A stretch of DNA of 64,000 nucleotides. Origin: Scytonematopsis contorta HA4267-MV1. GTDB lineage: Bacteria > Cyanobacteriota > Cyanobacteriia > Cyanobacteriales > Nostocaceae. Below, piece by piece: positions 37,589 to 46,595 of the stretch. The notes under the pieces are model-generated. The model searched no databases and had not been told where the DNA came from. It saw only the letters and a program-made list of their open reading frames with translations. Position 1 is the stretch's first letter; each line of letters starts with the position of its first letter. A program made the position numbers and the translations under genes. The stretch is from assembly GCA_019359035.1 (NCBI GenBank), contig JAHHIC010000074.1, positions 310,001 through 374,000 of the forward strand, written 5' to 3'.

Positions 37589-37914
37589 TGTAGGTTCTAA
37601 TGTTTGTTTTATTTTTATGTCACAGTAATATTACTATTAGTATTTTCTGGCATATAGCTATATTAGATACAATTTATACTGGATGCTTGCGAAGTGCCAA
37701 TAGTCAAGTAAAAAAAATCTCATTACACTCTGATTACACAAAGAAGGAAAAAAAAAGAAGCAAAAACCGAAATTGTTATCTTTGCTAATGTAGTAAACAT
37801 GTATATTTCACAAAAAAAAGCAGACAATTCTCGCAAAGAATCGTCATACTTAAGAAAAGGGGACAGCTAATCAATCCCCGTGATGAACGCAGCGCATAAG
37901 GCAATGAAACAAAA
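37589..37914. other. divergent intergenic region, no gene seen
   Basis: These 326 AT-rich bases separate the divergent autotransporter and DUF3172 genes and should hold both promoters. No ORF, RNA gene or clear repeat is visible. Confidence 0.5.
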
Positions 37915-38463
37915 ATGAGACGTAGAAATTCAAACAGAACAGCGACTGCTCCTGCTAGTAGCAGACCACCTAACTCACAACCCTCGTTGTTTAACGTGAC
38001 CACTATGGCTATTTTGGCCGGGGTGTTCATTTTAGGAATTGGGATTGGTATTGCTTTTAGCTCATCAACTACCCTAACTCCATCAAACGTGGCTTCCCGT
38101 GAGTTTATTGATACCAAAGCTCCGAACCCAGAAATTTGTGTGCAGTACGGAGCCAGTGCGATGGTTATGGATACCAGGTTATTTGTAACGCTTAACCCTT
38201 TTAAAGTCTACGTCGGTCAACCTTCGATGCGTCCTGGATGTGTTCTGCGTTCTAGTAACTGGGCAATTTTAGAGCAACGAAAACTTGTATCATCTGACCA
38301 AGTTAGAGAATGTAGGCAACGCCTTAATAATCTGGCTTATACTGGAGACTTAAACGGGCAAAATCCTGATATTACCTGTATTTACGAAAACGAAGCCGCG
38401 AAAAATCTCTTTATTAATTCTCCTGGCGCTGTTACCGCACCACAAGAGACTGAGAGGTTTTAA
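37915..38463 (+). CDS. DUF3172 domain protein
   Basis: A 182-residue protein of a cyanobacterial/plant family of unknown function. A basic, Ser/Pro-rich N-terminus (about 1-30) precedes one membrane helix (MAILAGVFILGIGIGIAFSS, about 31-50). The outer part has the conserved VQYGASAMVMDTRLFVTLNP near residue 78 and four cysteines that could form disulphides. It probably sits in the plasma or thylakoid membrane with the domain outside the cytoplasm. Confidence 0.8.
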   Translation: MRRRNSNRTATAPASSRPPNSQPSLFNVTTMAILAGVFILGIGIGIAFSSSTTLTPSNVASREFIDTKAPNPEICVQYGASAMVMDTRLFVTLNPFKVYVGQPSMRPGCVLRSSNWAILEQRKLVSSDQVRECRQRLNNLAYTGDLNGQNPDITCIYENEAAKNLFINSPGAVTAPQETERF

Positions 38464-38557
38464 TAGATTTAATAGGCTTAATAAATTTAATAAATTCAGT
38501 AAATAATATAATCCCCACTTATGCGCTAGTGGGGACTACTATTTTTATCTACTAATT

Positions 38558-39643
38558 TTATCTTCTAGGTATATTTTCTCCCCACGGGATAATCGCTGGA
38601 TTCGGGGAGTATTGTTGTGGATTGACTTGTTGTGGATTGACTTGCTGTGGATTAACTTGCTGTGGATTAACAATTACGGGTACGGGTAGTTGTTGCGGGT
38701 TGAATTGTTGCTGATTAACTTGTTGCGGATTAACAATTACGGGTGCTTGTTGAAAACTTGGTGTCGTCCAAGGAGTTACCGAGTTGAAACCTGATTGATT
38801 AGGAAAAGATGCTGGGGGAAGGGGAGAGTTAGGAATTTGATATGGAAAGTTTTGATTTATTTGATTTAGGGGAGGAACAATAACAGAAGGCTGCGGTGAG
38901 TCGCTAAAGACACCTGGACTGGGAACAGGATTTGGTTGTGATATCATACCGTTCCGTGGTTGAGGAGGAATAATATTTCCAGGGGTTTGCATACTATCCC
39001 TGTTAAAATTATCTTGACCTTGCGGTGGTGCGTATGGTGGTTGAGGAATACCCAAATAACCAGGAGGTGGACTGGTAGGTTGGATGGCGTTGGTGTTATT
39101 AAAGAAATTAGAATTAGGATTAACCTGTTGAGCCGGACTCATTCCCGGTTGTTGGAAAGAATTTTGGAAAGAATTATTACCACCACCAGTATAAGCACGT
39201 AACATCCAGCGAGTCTGATTTTGCCAAGAAGCTGGTTGTAGTTGTATCTGGTTCCGGTCTAAAAAAGTACCAGGAGCCAAATCCATCACGATACGAGTGA
39301 CGCTATCATTTAATTGAGAAACCCGAACTCTTTGTACGTTTCCAGAGTAATTTTCTTGGGTCGAAATACTTCTGCCTAATCTGGTATTAGGTAAATCTAC
39401 TACTATTCGGGCTGGTTTAGGGAGGTAAAAATAACGCGGTTGTGAAGCATCAGAGAGCGCTATATCCAGCTGCATTACCTCTGGAGAAAACCTCCAACCC
39501 TCTAACCTATTGGTCGCAGTAATATTTACTGGTCTATTTTCTTGAGCTAAAGTAGACGACACACCAGTTGTAAAGGCTGCGTATAATCCCAACAGACCAA
39601 CCCCTAAAAGCCGTTTACTCCAAAATATTAGTCCCTTGTTCAT
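38558..39643 (-). CDS. AMIN-domain secreted protein with Pro/Gln-rich repeat tail
   Basis: A 361-residue exported protein. The ATG at 39643 is preferred over a TTG three codons upstream. A signal peptide (about 1-33) is followed by an AMIN domain (about 40-140: ARIVVDLPNTRLGRSISTQE; RVRVSQLNDSVTRIVMDLAP), which binds peptidoglycan or targets periplasmic complexes. The rest is low-complexity, Pro/Asn/Gln-rich, with a tandem NPQQV repeat near the end coded by nearly identical 15-bp units (about 38610-38670). It may link the cell wall to the outer membrane or to septal proteins. Confidence 0.85.
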   Translation of the reverse strand: MNKGLIFWSKRLLGVGLLGLYAAFTTGVSSTLAQENRPVNITATNRLEGWRFSPEVMQLDIALSDASQPRYFYLPKPARIVVDLPNTRLGRSISTQENYSGNVQRVRVSQLNDSVTRIVMDLAPGTFLDRNQIQLQPASWQNQTRWMLRAYTGGGNNSFQNSFQQPGMSPAQQVNPNSNFFNNTNAIQPTSPPPGYLGIPQPPYAPPQGQDNFNRDSMQTPGNIIPPQPRNGMISQPNPVPSPGVFSDSPQPSVIVPPLNQINQNFPYQIPNSPLPPASFPNQSGFNSVTPWTTPSFQQAPVIVNPQQVNQQQFNPQQLPVPVIVNPQQVNPQQVNPQQVNPQQYSPNPAIIPWGENIPRR

Positions 39644-39754
39644 AATCTTCAACCTGACTCCTCATTCTAAATTATGACTCAACAACCAGATATCTAGATT
39701 AAGCCATCTTACTGGTTTTATGTGAAATCATCATCCACAGAAACAAGCAGATTT

Positions 39755-40264
39755 TTAATGAATGGATGTTTTAGGTATTTGTTCCGCTGGTTTTTCTTTT
39801 GTCGCAGTAATTTTAATGGCTTTAGAAGGATTATTGAGTATTAGATTTCCTGTGGAATTAGCTTTATCCACTAGTTGCATTTGGATAGTGATGGGATAAG
39901 AAATATTACTCCCCTTCTGGGAGGTGTTACAAATTATCGATTTAGGTACTTGTCCAGATAAATTTACTTGTTTATCGCTAAATATACCTGTGAGAGGAAG
40001 TTGAGTTAGAGTGGTAGCAGAAACAGTATCGGAACTTAAAGATGCATTTAAGTAAATACCTGATTGCTGAATATTTAATCTTAATTTGTCAGTTTTTTCG
40101 CAATCAGGTAGTTTTTCAGCCAAAAGAAGGCTATAGTTACCACCGATAGGAACAGCAGCTTTAAGATTACTTTCGCCATATGCGCTGACAACCTTAAAAA
40201 ATACAATCACCGAAGAAATTATTACACCATAAAAGGTCAAAGATTTAGCGTTGAAATGGCTCAT
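39755..40264 (-). CDS. hypothetical exported protein
   Basis: A 169-residue protein I do not recognise. The first 28 residues form a signal peptide or anchor (FYGVIISSVIVFFKVVSAYG). The remainder has beta-strand character with two cysteines (LPDCEKTDKL; SIICNTSQ) and polar segments (LRLNIQQSGIYLNASLSSDT), suggesting a periplasmic beta-sandwich. It lies between the AMIN protein and the antiporter; the C-terminus is Lys/Glu/Pro-rich. Confidence 0.6.
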   Translation of the reverse strand: MSHFNAKSLTFYGVIISSVIVFFKVVSAYGESNLKAAVPIGGNYSLLLAEKLPDCEKTDKLRLNIQQSGIYLNASLSSDTVSATTLTQLPLTGIFSDKQVNLSGQVPKSIICNTSQKGSNISYPITIQMQLVDKANSTGNLILNNPSKAIKITATKEKPAEQIPKTSIH

Positions 40265-40366
40265 ATTTAGGAGTTTTGATTGGTAAATTTTAAGTTTTGA
40301 TTATCTATAAACGTGATATACAGACAGCTATATCACGTCTTTAGAACACAAACCCTATCTAATTTT

Positions 40367-42559
40367 CTATGGCTTAGTACTAGTAACTACTGACTTTTCA
40401 AAACTCAAATCTGCAAGCAGAGATGTGAGATGAGAAGTAACTTGACTGTAGCGACGGGTGATTAGTAAGGAAGACCGACACTGAATTGCTAGTTCATCAG
40501 TGTACCTACCTAAGGTTTGTTTTTCGATTCCCCAAGTACGGCTAGTACCTGCTATTGTCAAGTCAACATTTTCCGAAGCTTCGACTAAAGCTTTTATCGG
40601 TTCATTTGTTTCGACAACTCTGATTTCTATACGTTCGCTAACACTTTTGGGTAATTGCTCTATTGTATTACGAAGTTCATAACTCAATTCATTTTTCGCT
40701 GGGTTACTTTTCACAACTTGTAAAATTACTAATCTACAAGTTTCATGATTGACTATTAATCTCAAGGCAAGTACTATTGCCAAATCGTCGTGAATATTTG
40801 CACAATATGGAACTAACAACGTTTCTAAACGCTCTCTACCTCTGTCAATAAATACTGCAACATCTGCTGGGGATGTAGCTAAAATCTGACCGACTCGTCC
40901 TCCCAAACGATTTTTACTAAAAGCTGGACGATGCCAACCTAACAGTATTAAATCGACTTGTTCAATAACAGCTATTTCAGAGGTTTCTCTGGCTACATTA
41001 TTGGATATGCGAACGATGGGATGAATATAAGGACGAATTGTTGAGGGTTGAAGACTAAAAATTAATTCTTCTAAGTCGTCGTGACGTTGAGCAATTAATC
41101 GATTAGCTTCGTCCGGTGTGCTTTCAAATGCATAGTCTTCATCTAATTCAATCAAGCTCAGAGGATGAATGACTGCATTTTGCTGGTAGTTAATAGCAAT
41201 AGCACTAGCTAACTGCATTAAACCTTTTTGGGTACTGGGATTAGATACAGGTACTAAAATCTTGTAGGATGGTTTTTCTCTGTCTATTTTATCTTTGTCT
41301 TCTTCTTCTTCTGGGTCAAAATCGACTACATCCAACTTAATTAAATGTTTAGGAAATGTCCACTCTAGCAATGGTGAAGTCATAAATGTTGTAACCAACG
41401 CCATAATTACCAGCATGGTAAAAAGTAAAGGCGAAATTACTCCCAATTCTAAACCAATATTTAGTACTATCAACTCCGTTAGTCCGCGAGTATTCATCAA
41501 CCAACCCAGTGCAGAAGATTCCCTTTTGGAAATACCACTAAATCTTGCAGCAACATAAGTACCTACATATTTACCAATAATCGCCACAGATAAAACCGCA
41601 CCACACAAAAGCCATAATTCTGGACGATTGAGTAAACCAATTTGCGTTCGCAAGCCACTATAAGCAAAGAAAATTGGGAGTAAAAATATCAAAACAAAAT
41701 CTTCTGTCTTTACCGCCAATTCTCTTACCAAAGCAGCATTTTTAGGCATAATTGCTCCTAACAAAAATGCACCAAAAATCAGGTGAATACCAATTAATTC
41801 AGTAATTAGCGCACTCGCTACTACACCCATGTAAATTAAAGCAAGTACAAATTGGTTCAATCGCCCAATACGCCGGTAATATACAGCAAGACGTTGAAGA
41901 AACCAACGCCCAACCGTGACCATAAATCCGATATAAACTAAGCTTTCGATAATAGTAGGAATTGCCCCAATAATACTACCTTCTCTCGCAACTGCAATTG
42001 CTAGAGCCAACAAACACCAAGCAGTAACATCATCTACAGCAGCACAAGTTAGTGCTAATGTTCCCAAACGAGTGTTTTGCAGATTATTTTCAGTGATAAT
42101 TCTTGCCAAGACAGGGAATGCTGTAATCGACATTGCAGCACCCAAAAATAAAGTAAAGGCAGTAAAGGGTACGCTGGCATTGGAAACTAAAGGGTAAAGT
42201 AGTAGTGCCAACAATGTTCCCAAAGAGAAGGGCATCAAAATACTGACATGAGAAGTTAAAATCGCAATATCTAAATTCCCTTTCAAATATTTTGGATTTA
42301 ACTCCAGCCCTATCAAAAACATGAAAAAAATTAATCCCACCTGAGAAAGAACATTCAGAAAAGGAACTGTCATCGGTGGAAATAAAGTAGCTGCCAAATC
42401 AGGAGCAAGCAAGCCAAATAAAGATGGTCCTAGCATTATGCCAGCAACAATCTCTCCAATTACAAGTGGTTGCTTAATCCATTTAAATGCTAACCCTACA
42501 ATCCGCGAAAGCCCAATAACAATCAATACTTCACTTAAAACAAGAACAACTGTCTGCAT
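40367..42559 (-). CDS. CPA2-type cation:proton antiporter with C-terminal USP domains
   Basis: A 730-residue inner-membrane antiporter. The N-terminal half has about 12 helices with the CPA2 signatures GEIVAGIMLGPSLFG near residue 35, MFLIGLELNP near 80 and the ion-binding region LTCAAVDDVTAWCLLA near 170, whose paired Asp residues indicate electrogenic exchange. The C-terminal 300 residues are cytosolic and contain two universal-stress-protein repeats (ILVPVSNPSTQKGL near 435; LLVPYCANIHDDLA near 590) with the nucleotide-loop GGRVGQILATSPADV near 560. It probably exports Na+ or K+ under control of nucleotide binding. It is the last gene before a 225-bp gap. Confidence 0.9.
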   Translation of the reverse strand: MQTVVLVLSEVLIVIGLSRIVGLAFKWIKQPLVIGEIVAGIMLGPSLFGLLAPDLAATLFPPMTVPFLNVLSQVGLIFFMFLIGLELNPKYLKGNLDIAILTSHVSILMPFSLGTLLALLLYPLVSNASVPFTAFTLFLGAAMSITAFPVLARIITENNLQNTRLGTLALTCAAVDDVTAWCLLALAIAVAREGSIIGAIPTIIESLVYIGFMVTVGRWFLQRLAVYYRRIGRLNQFVLALIYMGVVASALITELIGIHLIFGAFLLGAIMPKNAALVRELAVKTEDFVLIFLLPIFFAYSGLRTQIGLLNRPELWLLCGAVLSVAIIGKYVGTYVAARFSGISKRESSALGWLMNTRGLTELIVLNIGLELGVISPLLFTMLVIMALVTTFMTSPLLEWTFPKHLIKLDVVDFDPEEEEDKDKIDREKPSYKILVPVSNPSTQKGLMQLASAIAINYQQNAVIHPLSLIELDEDYAFESTPDEANRLIAQRHDDLEELIFSLQPSTIRPYIHPIVRISNNVARETSEIAVIEQVDLILLGWHRPAFSKNRLGGRVGQILATSPADVAVFIDRGRERLETLLVPYCANIHDDLAIVLALRLIVNHETCRLVILQVVKSNPAKNELSYELRNTIEQLPKSVSERIEIRVVETNEPIKALVEASENVDLTIAGTSRTWGIEKQTLGRYTDELAIQCRSSLLITRRYSQVTSHLTSLLADLSFEKSVVTSTKP

Positions 42560-42784
42560 ACTTTTCTCTGAAATTACTATCCAGCGTTCTTTATGAGAAT
42601 TATTGAATTTTTTTAAAATATCAAGTTTTAAATGTAACTTAAGTATGTTTTTCTCTCAAAAATTATGTTAAATCTTATTAAGGCAATTGATATTAAATTT
42701 TCTAAAGATACATCAACATTAACCTTAATAACACATTACCTATATTTGTTATTTCTCACTCCTTCTTTCTTCTTTCTTAATTAA

Positions 42785-43219
42785 TTACAACCACTTACCA
42801 CCGCGAAAACGCCAAAATGGGAAAATAATCCGCATAATAACTTGAGAAGAAATAAAAACAGCAAGCCAAACTGTTAGATAATGCTGGAAAAAAACTCCCC
42901 AAAACAGATTTTCTTTGGGTATGGGAATCGGTAAAAATCCCAGTAATTTTACACCACACCAAACAAATAACATTTCCCAAATACCCGCGAAAACTTGGTA
43001 AACAGCAGGCCAGTCCCTATCCCATCGCGATTTCTGTATTTGGTTATAAACAGCGTCCCATCCTAAACCAAATAGAGCAACATACAAGAGTATTACAAAA
43101 TAAATTGAGCTACTACCAGGGCCAATCCAACCCATTGCAAAAGGTAAACTTACTAATACCCCAGCAGTTGCGAGTAGCAATATCCGAGTTTGCCAGCGGC
43201 CAATTAAAGTTGGAGTCAT
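42785..43219 (-). CDS. hypothetical membrane protein
   Basis: A 144-residue integral membrane protein with about four helices (ILLLATAGVLVSLPFAMGWI; SIYFVILLYVALFGLGW; GIWEMLFVWCGVKLLGFLPI; FQHYLTVWLAVFISSQVIMR). The ATG at 43219 is used; a longer frame would only add residues from a heptamer repeat. I do not know the family beyond its presence in cyanobacteria. It follows the SGNH hydrolase gene on the same strand. Confidence 0.7.
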   Translation of the reverse strand: MTPTLIGRWQTRILLLATAGVLVSLPFAMGWIGPGSSSIYFVILLYVALFGLGWDAVYNQIQKSRWDRDWPAVYQVFAGIWEMLFVWCGVKLLGFLPIPIPKENLFWGVFFQHYLTVWLAVFISSQVIMRIIFPFWRFRGGKWL

Positions 43220-43257
43220 AAAATAATTCGCAAGTCGCAATTCGCAATTAACCATCA

Positions 43258-43305
43258 ACGGTCAGCAGTCAGCAGTCAGCAGTCAGCAGTTAGCAGTTAA
43301 CATTC
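43258..43305. repeat. heptamer array (cagcagt/cagcagt family)
   Basis: About six units of tcagcag/ttagcag between the membrane protein and the SGNH hydrolase gene. Confidence 0.8.
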
Positions 43306-43311
43306 AACAAC

Positions 43312-44007
43312 TTAAAAATAACTTTGCATTGCTTCCCAGTGAATCGCCTCTTCTAACAAAGTTTGGTAGCCTAAAGTATTGGGGTGAAGTCCGTCAGAAC
43401 TAACTCGCTTGAGTCTCCAAGCTGGGTCACGTTCTATCCATTTGTCAAAAATATCTAAATAAGGTATACCCCGTTTGCTACAAGCAATTTTTGTTGCTTC
43501 TTTGTAACGGTACTGGTCGGCATGATTATAGTATAAACAATCTAAGAAGGGCATTTTCGCTTCATCCACTGGCATCATCCCGATAAATAATACAGGACAC
43601 AATTGCTGTGCTTGGTCGAGCAATGATGCTATTTCCCTTTCAAATGCGGCAAAGTCTGTATAGTTTTTTCCATTTGGACGACCCACTCGCGCAGAATCGT
43701 TTACTCCTACCGATAACAAAATTGCGTCTGGAACCCGGTTCCGCAATTCTCCTCGATGGCGAAATTCTATTTCTAATCTTTTTGCTACTTGTGATGTCCG
43801 GTCACCACGTACTCCTAAGTTATACAGAACGTGACCTGCATTATCTGGTGACATCCACCACCGTCGCAGTCTTTCTACCCAACCCCCTCCCTCTGGGTCG
43901 CCAAAACCATACACTAGACTATCTCCTAGGGCGACAATCTTTAAAGGCTGACAACGATTTTTTACGGAAGACAGCTGCATTGAGGAAGGAGGTTCAAAAG
44001 TTTGCAT
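43312..44007 (-). CDS. GDSL/SGNH-type esterase
   Basis: A cytosolic-looking 231-residue hydrolase. The nucleophile serine is in IVALGDSLVYGFGDPEGGG near residue 28, the glycine and asparagine of the oxyanion hole in GVRGDRTSQVAKRL and LLSVGVNDSARV near 100, and the Asp-His pair in SSDGLHPNTLGYQ near 210. There is no signal peptide. The ATG at 44007 is preferred over a TTG two codons upstream. The substrate is unknown. Confidence 0.88.
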   Translation of the reverse strand: MQTFEPPSSMQLSSVKNRCQPLKIVALGDSLVYGFGDPEGGGWVERLRRWWMSPDNAGHVLYNLGVRGDRTSQVAKRLEIEFRHRGELRNRVPDAILLSVGVNDSARVGRPNGKNYTDFAAFEREIASLLDQAQQLCPVLFIGMMPVDEAKMPFLDCLYYNHADQYRYKEATKIACSKRGIPYLDIFDKWIERDPAWRLKRVSSDGLHPNTLGYQTLLEEAIHWEAMQSYF

Positions 44008-44224
44008 TTTCAAACACTATAATTTATATTTCTCAAAGTTTCTATACGTTTCTACACCACAATAACTTAATTCTGTGCTATCCGTAGAGTTAAAAAGTGC
44101 TAAATAGCAAATCAATAAAACGATACATTAACTTAATCAATTCTTTAAATAAGTCGCTTCCTTTTTGTGCAACAGTGATTATAAGTATGTAAGTATAAAA
44201 TGAAGCTTCAATCTTTGGTGACGT

Positions 44225-44286
44225 AAAAAAAAAGCCCGGTAGTCAGCCGAGCCTTTGTAAACGTCACTGGTATGTCAAGTGATTGC
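44225..44286 (-). ncRNA. small RNA A, NtcA-box promoter, NsiR4-like
   Basis: Inferred transcript of about 62 nt starting near 44286 (gcaatcacttgacatacc). A short 5' stem-loop pairs TCACT with AGTGA. A second hairpin with arms of about 8-9 bp (aggctcgg/ccgggctt) followed by nine T residues on the minus strand is an intrinsic terminator. The same arrangement, with substitutions that keep the stems, is at 53736-53795. The -10-like TAATAT (44291-44296) and the upstream NtcA site predict induction under nitrogen limitation. Size, two-hairpin fold and control match NsiR4, the sRNA acting on glutamine-synthetase inactivating factor, but identity is not proven. Confidence 0.6.
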
Positions 44287-44290
44287 ATGA

Positions 44291-44336
44291 ATATTATTGC
44301 CATGAAAAATAATTATAGTCATGTACGGTTGACTAC
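44291..44336 (-). promoter_or_regulatory. NtcA-activated promoter candidate of small RNA A
   Basis: The box GTAGTCAACCGTAC (44323-44336) fits GTA-N8-TAC, with TAATAT 26 bases downstream as a TAN3T-type -10 element. Its centre lies about 43 bases before the inferred start, normal for class II NtcA activation. Confidence 0.6.
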
Positions 44337-44341
44337 AATTT

Positions 44342-44812
44342 TTAGATTGGCATCATTTTTTTTTGTCTGGTGGAAAGTCCCATTGACTTTAGTAGTCTGC
44401 TTACATGATAATCACTTACCTTAATGCCTAGTTCTTTAGCTAAGTGCTTACCTAACCATTGTGTTGTCCAACGTTGAAATGGATACCCGTAATCACGGGG
44501 GCTATGATTAACTAACTCTTTTAAGCGGGTAAGATATTCTTCGTTAGCAATTTTGGGTCGTCCTTTAGGAGAATCCTTCCATTTGTGAAGTTGACCTGTC
44601 TGTACCATTGCCATCCAATATCGAGCTGTTTCTTGAGAGCAACCTAGTGCTTCACATATTTGTGCTTGAGATTGACCAGCATCTGCAAGCAGCATTATTT
44701 CAATACGACGCTGATATTCTGGACGTATATTTAATTTTAAACTTGATAGCAAAAATTTTCGCTCTTTAGCTTTTAAGTAATAACCCTGATTTTTCAAAAC
44801 AATCCCTCCCAC
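44342..44812 (-). CDS. stand-alone transposase-type helix-turn-helix protein
   Basis: A 156-residue protein similar to the DNA-binding N-terminal part of IS630/Tc1-type transposases: a first HTH in LADAGQSQAQICEALGCSQE near residue 43, a basic GRP linker (KDSPKGRPKI), and a second winged-helix part GIKVSDYHVSRLLKSMGLST near 132. No DDE catalytic domain follows: the ORF ends and the sRNA promoter begins 6 bp later. It may be a domesticated regulator rather than a transposon remnant because the end is clean and no inverted repeats are seen. The location upstream of a nitrogen-type sRNA is notable. Confidence 0.75.
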   Translation of the reverse strand: MGGIVLKNQGYYLKAKERKFLLSSLKLNIRPEYQRRIEIMLLADAGQSQAQICEALGCSQETARYWMAMVQTGQLHKWKDSPKGRPKIANEEYLTRLKELVNHSPRDYGYPFQRWTTQWLGKHLAKELGIKVSDYHVSRLLKSMGLSTRQKKMMPI

Positions 44813-44975
44813 GCTCTAAAAATTAAGATTTTTAGTATTCACTAACTGATTCCAAGAAGTTTTGTTACTAAAATTAATATTGGTACAACCTCAAAAAATA
44901 CGAATTTAATAAATTCATCGGAAGTGAAGCTATTAGCAGCTTAAGTAGGTCGGTAGAAATAAATTACCTTAGTTT

Positions 44976-45007
44976 GTAGTAGCGCTAAAGCGCTAAAGCG
45001 CTACTAC
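44976..45007. repeat. 32-bp palindromic repeat, relative of 34002 and 34680
   Basis: Arms of 11 bp (gtagtagcgct and agcgctactac) enclose aaagcgctaa, with gagccaat following as in the other copies (gaaccaat). Confidence 0.85.
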
Positions 45008-45190
45008 GAGCCAATTTCATAAATTTTACATTTCATTACATAGCTGATTTTTATGCCACCCACCTACTTACTTACTGGCTTAGATACCTAAATAATTGGG
45101 CAACGACATCACATATATAGTTAAAGTTTTAGAACTCATTGCCGAAGTTTAAACTTTGGTTGGTAACAAAAAATGTTACATGTGCCTTTT

Positions 45191-45217
45191 TTGACAGATA
45201 TTGATATCAGCTATAAA
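45191..45217 (+). promoter_or_regulatory. possible sigma-70 type promoter upstream of the RTX gene
   Basis: TTGACA and TATAAA match consensus boxes, but the spacer is 15 bp and the distance to the RTX start is about 440 bp. The prediction is weak. Confidence 0.25.
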
Positions 45218-45656
45218 CAATCATAAAAGTAATCATTCCTTTTTTCTTTCCAAAAATAGAAAAATTATAATCCCGAAAACAAGTCATATTTTTTACATTA
45301 ATAAAAATACATTAATGCTTGAGTTTAGTTTAATTAGTTTTTCGATTAATCTTGACTTGGAGATTTTAGTTAAATAATATGCAATTAAAGGAATGTCAAA
45401 AACTGACCATTGTGTTTAAGATTTTTATTTAGATTTTCTATAGTATTCCTATTACTTCCCTCTACAAACTTGGCACATTATTTAGGTTTTTGTAAAGTTT
45501 AGTAAATGGGAGGCTTAAGCAAAGTATGTTTTTAACATAGTCTAACTATGATTTTAGACTATTTGTCATTAATTGCTTAAGGAAAAATCTAATTAATAAG
45601 CTTTTAAAAGATTTAATTATCCATAGCTTGAATAATAAAATATGAGGTAAAAACTT

Positions 45657-46487
45657 ATGACTGAAACGACTAAATTACCAGCAGTACAAGAACGATTAAA
45701 ACTAAACCAGGCTGGGTTAGAAGAATTAGGACAATTAGGAGCAAAACCCCCATCTTCAGGTACAATATTGGCACCAAAAGTCTCACCTTCTGCAAGGGTG
45801 ATATTAGGTGGTGAGACATTTACAGGAGCAGATAAAATTCCGATTACAAAAATTTCTTCCACTCCAGTTGTTCAAATCATAGGTACTCCTAGCGCTGATA
45901 ATCTCGAAGGTACTAATAGAAATGACGAAATTCGCGGTTTAGAAGGTAATGACAGAATTGCGGGTTTCTTTGGTAATGACAACTTAAATGGTGGTGAAGG
46001 AGATGACGAACTTAGGGGTGGTCTAAACAACGACACATTAGAAGGTGGTACTGGGAATGATATTTTAATCGGTATTGACACTTCCATTTTGCCTGTACCA
46101 GGATTGGGATTTGGCAAAGGTGAGATTGACAAATTAATTGGTGGACCAGGTAACGATACATTTGTCCTGGGAACCCAAGCTGTTGATGGTAGAGATTTTC
46201 CCTTTTACGATGATTGTAATTCTAATAGTTCAGGAATTGAAGATTACGCTTTAATCTATGACTTCGGTCTTTTCGGTAATAAAGAAAACCTCGGTTTCGA
46301 TAAAATTCAACTTGCTGGTTTACGGAGTAACTATACTTTAGGGAATGCTCCTAAAGGCACACCATCAGGTACAGGTATATATTACATAGATGGCGCAAGT
46401 GGTTGTCAAGAATTAATTGGTATTGTGCAAAATGTTGGTTTAGATAAGTTAAGTCTAAATAATAGCAGGCAATTTACATTTGTTTGA
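45657..46487 (+). CDS. RTX-type calcium-binding secreted protein
   Basis: A 276-residue protein whose central part (about 75-150) has RTX nonapeptides of the form GGxGxDxLx: EGNDRIAGFFGNDNLNGGEG, GDDELRGGLNNDTLEGGTG, GNDILIGID, then GGPGNDTFVLG. These bind calcium after export. The first 70 residues are Pro/Thr-rich without a signal peptide, as expected for type I secretion substrates. The C-terminal 100 residues have beta-rich character and probably carry the secretion signal. GAGG lies 12 bp before the ATG. The downstream PPIase, ABC transporter and HlyD genes make it the likely cargo. Confidence 0.85.
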   Translation: MTETTKLPAVQERLKLNQAGLEELGQLGAKPPSSGTILAPKVSPSARVILGGETFTGADKIPITKISSTPVVQIIGTPSADNLEGTNRNDEIRGLEGNDRIAGFFGNDNLNGGEGDDELRGGLNNDTLEGGTGNDILIGIDTSILPVPGLGFGKGEIDKLIGGPGNDTFVLGTQAVDGRDFPFYDDCNSNSSGIEDYALIYDFGLFGNKENLGFDKIQLAGLRSNYTLGNAPKGTPSGTGIYYIDGASGCQELIGIVQNVGLDKLSLNNSRQFTFV

Positions 46488-46595
46488 ATAATTCTCTACT
46501 TCTCGGTTTCCAATAAAAATTCAATGTTCACATCCTACAAATAGAATTAAGGGCGGTGCTTAGTTAGCATCGTCCATTTCTTCCAACTATGAGCC

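Larger units (their letters stand above)
44008..44341. other. intergenic region holding an sRNA gene
   Basis: The 334 bases between the SGNH hydrolase and HTH genes hold the small RNA gene at 44225-44286 with its NtcA box at 44323-44336. The rest (44008-44224) shows no ORF or repeat. Confidence 0.6.
44813..45656. other. long AT-rich region upstream of the RTX gene
   Basis: 844 bases with no supported gene. They contain the palindromic repeat at 44976-45007 and a promoter-like pair TTGACA (45191-45196) and TATAAA (45212-45217) with a short 15-bp spacer. A long leader for the secretion locus is possible. Confidence 0.5.

Noticed and set aside
45617-46132. Minus-strand ORFs opposite the RTX gene
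   Set aside because: They are Ser/Pro-rich translations of the complement of RTX repeats and have no independent support.
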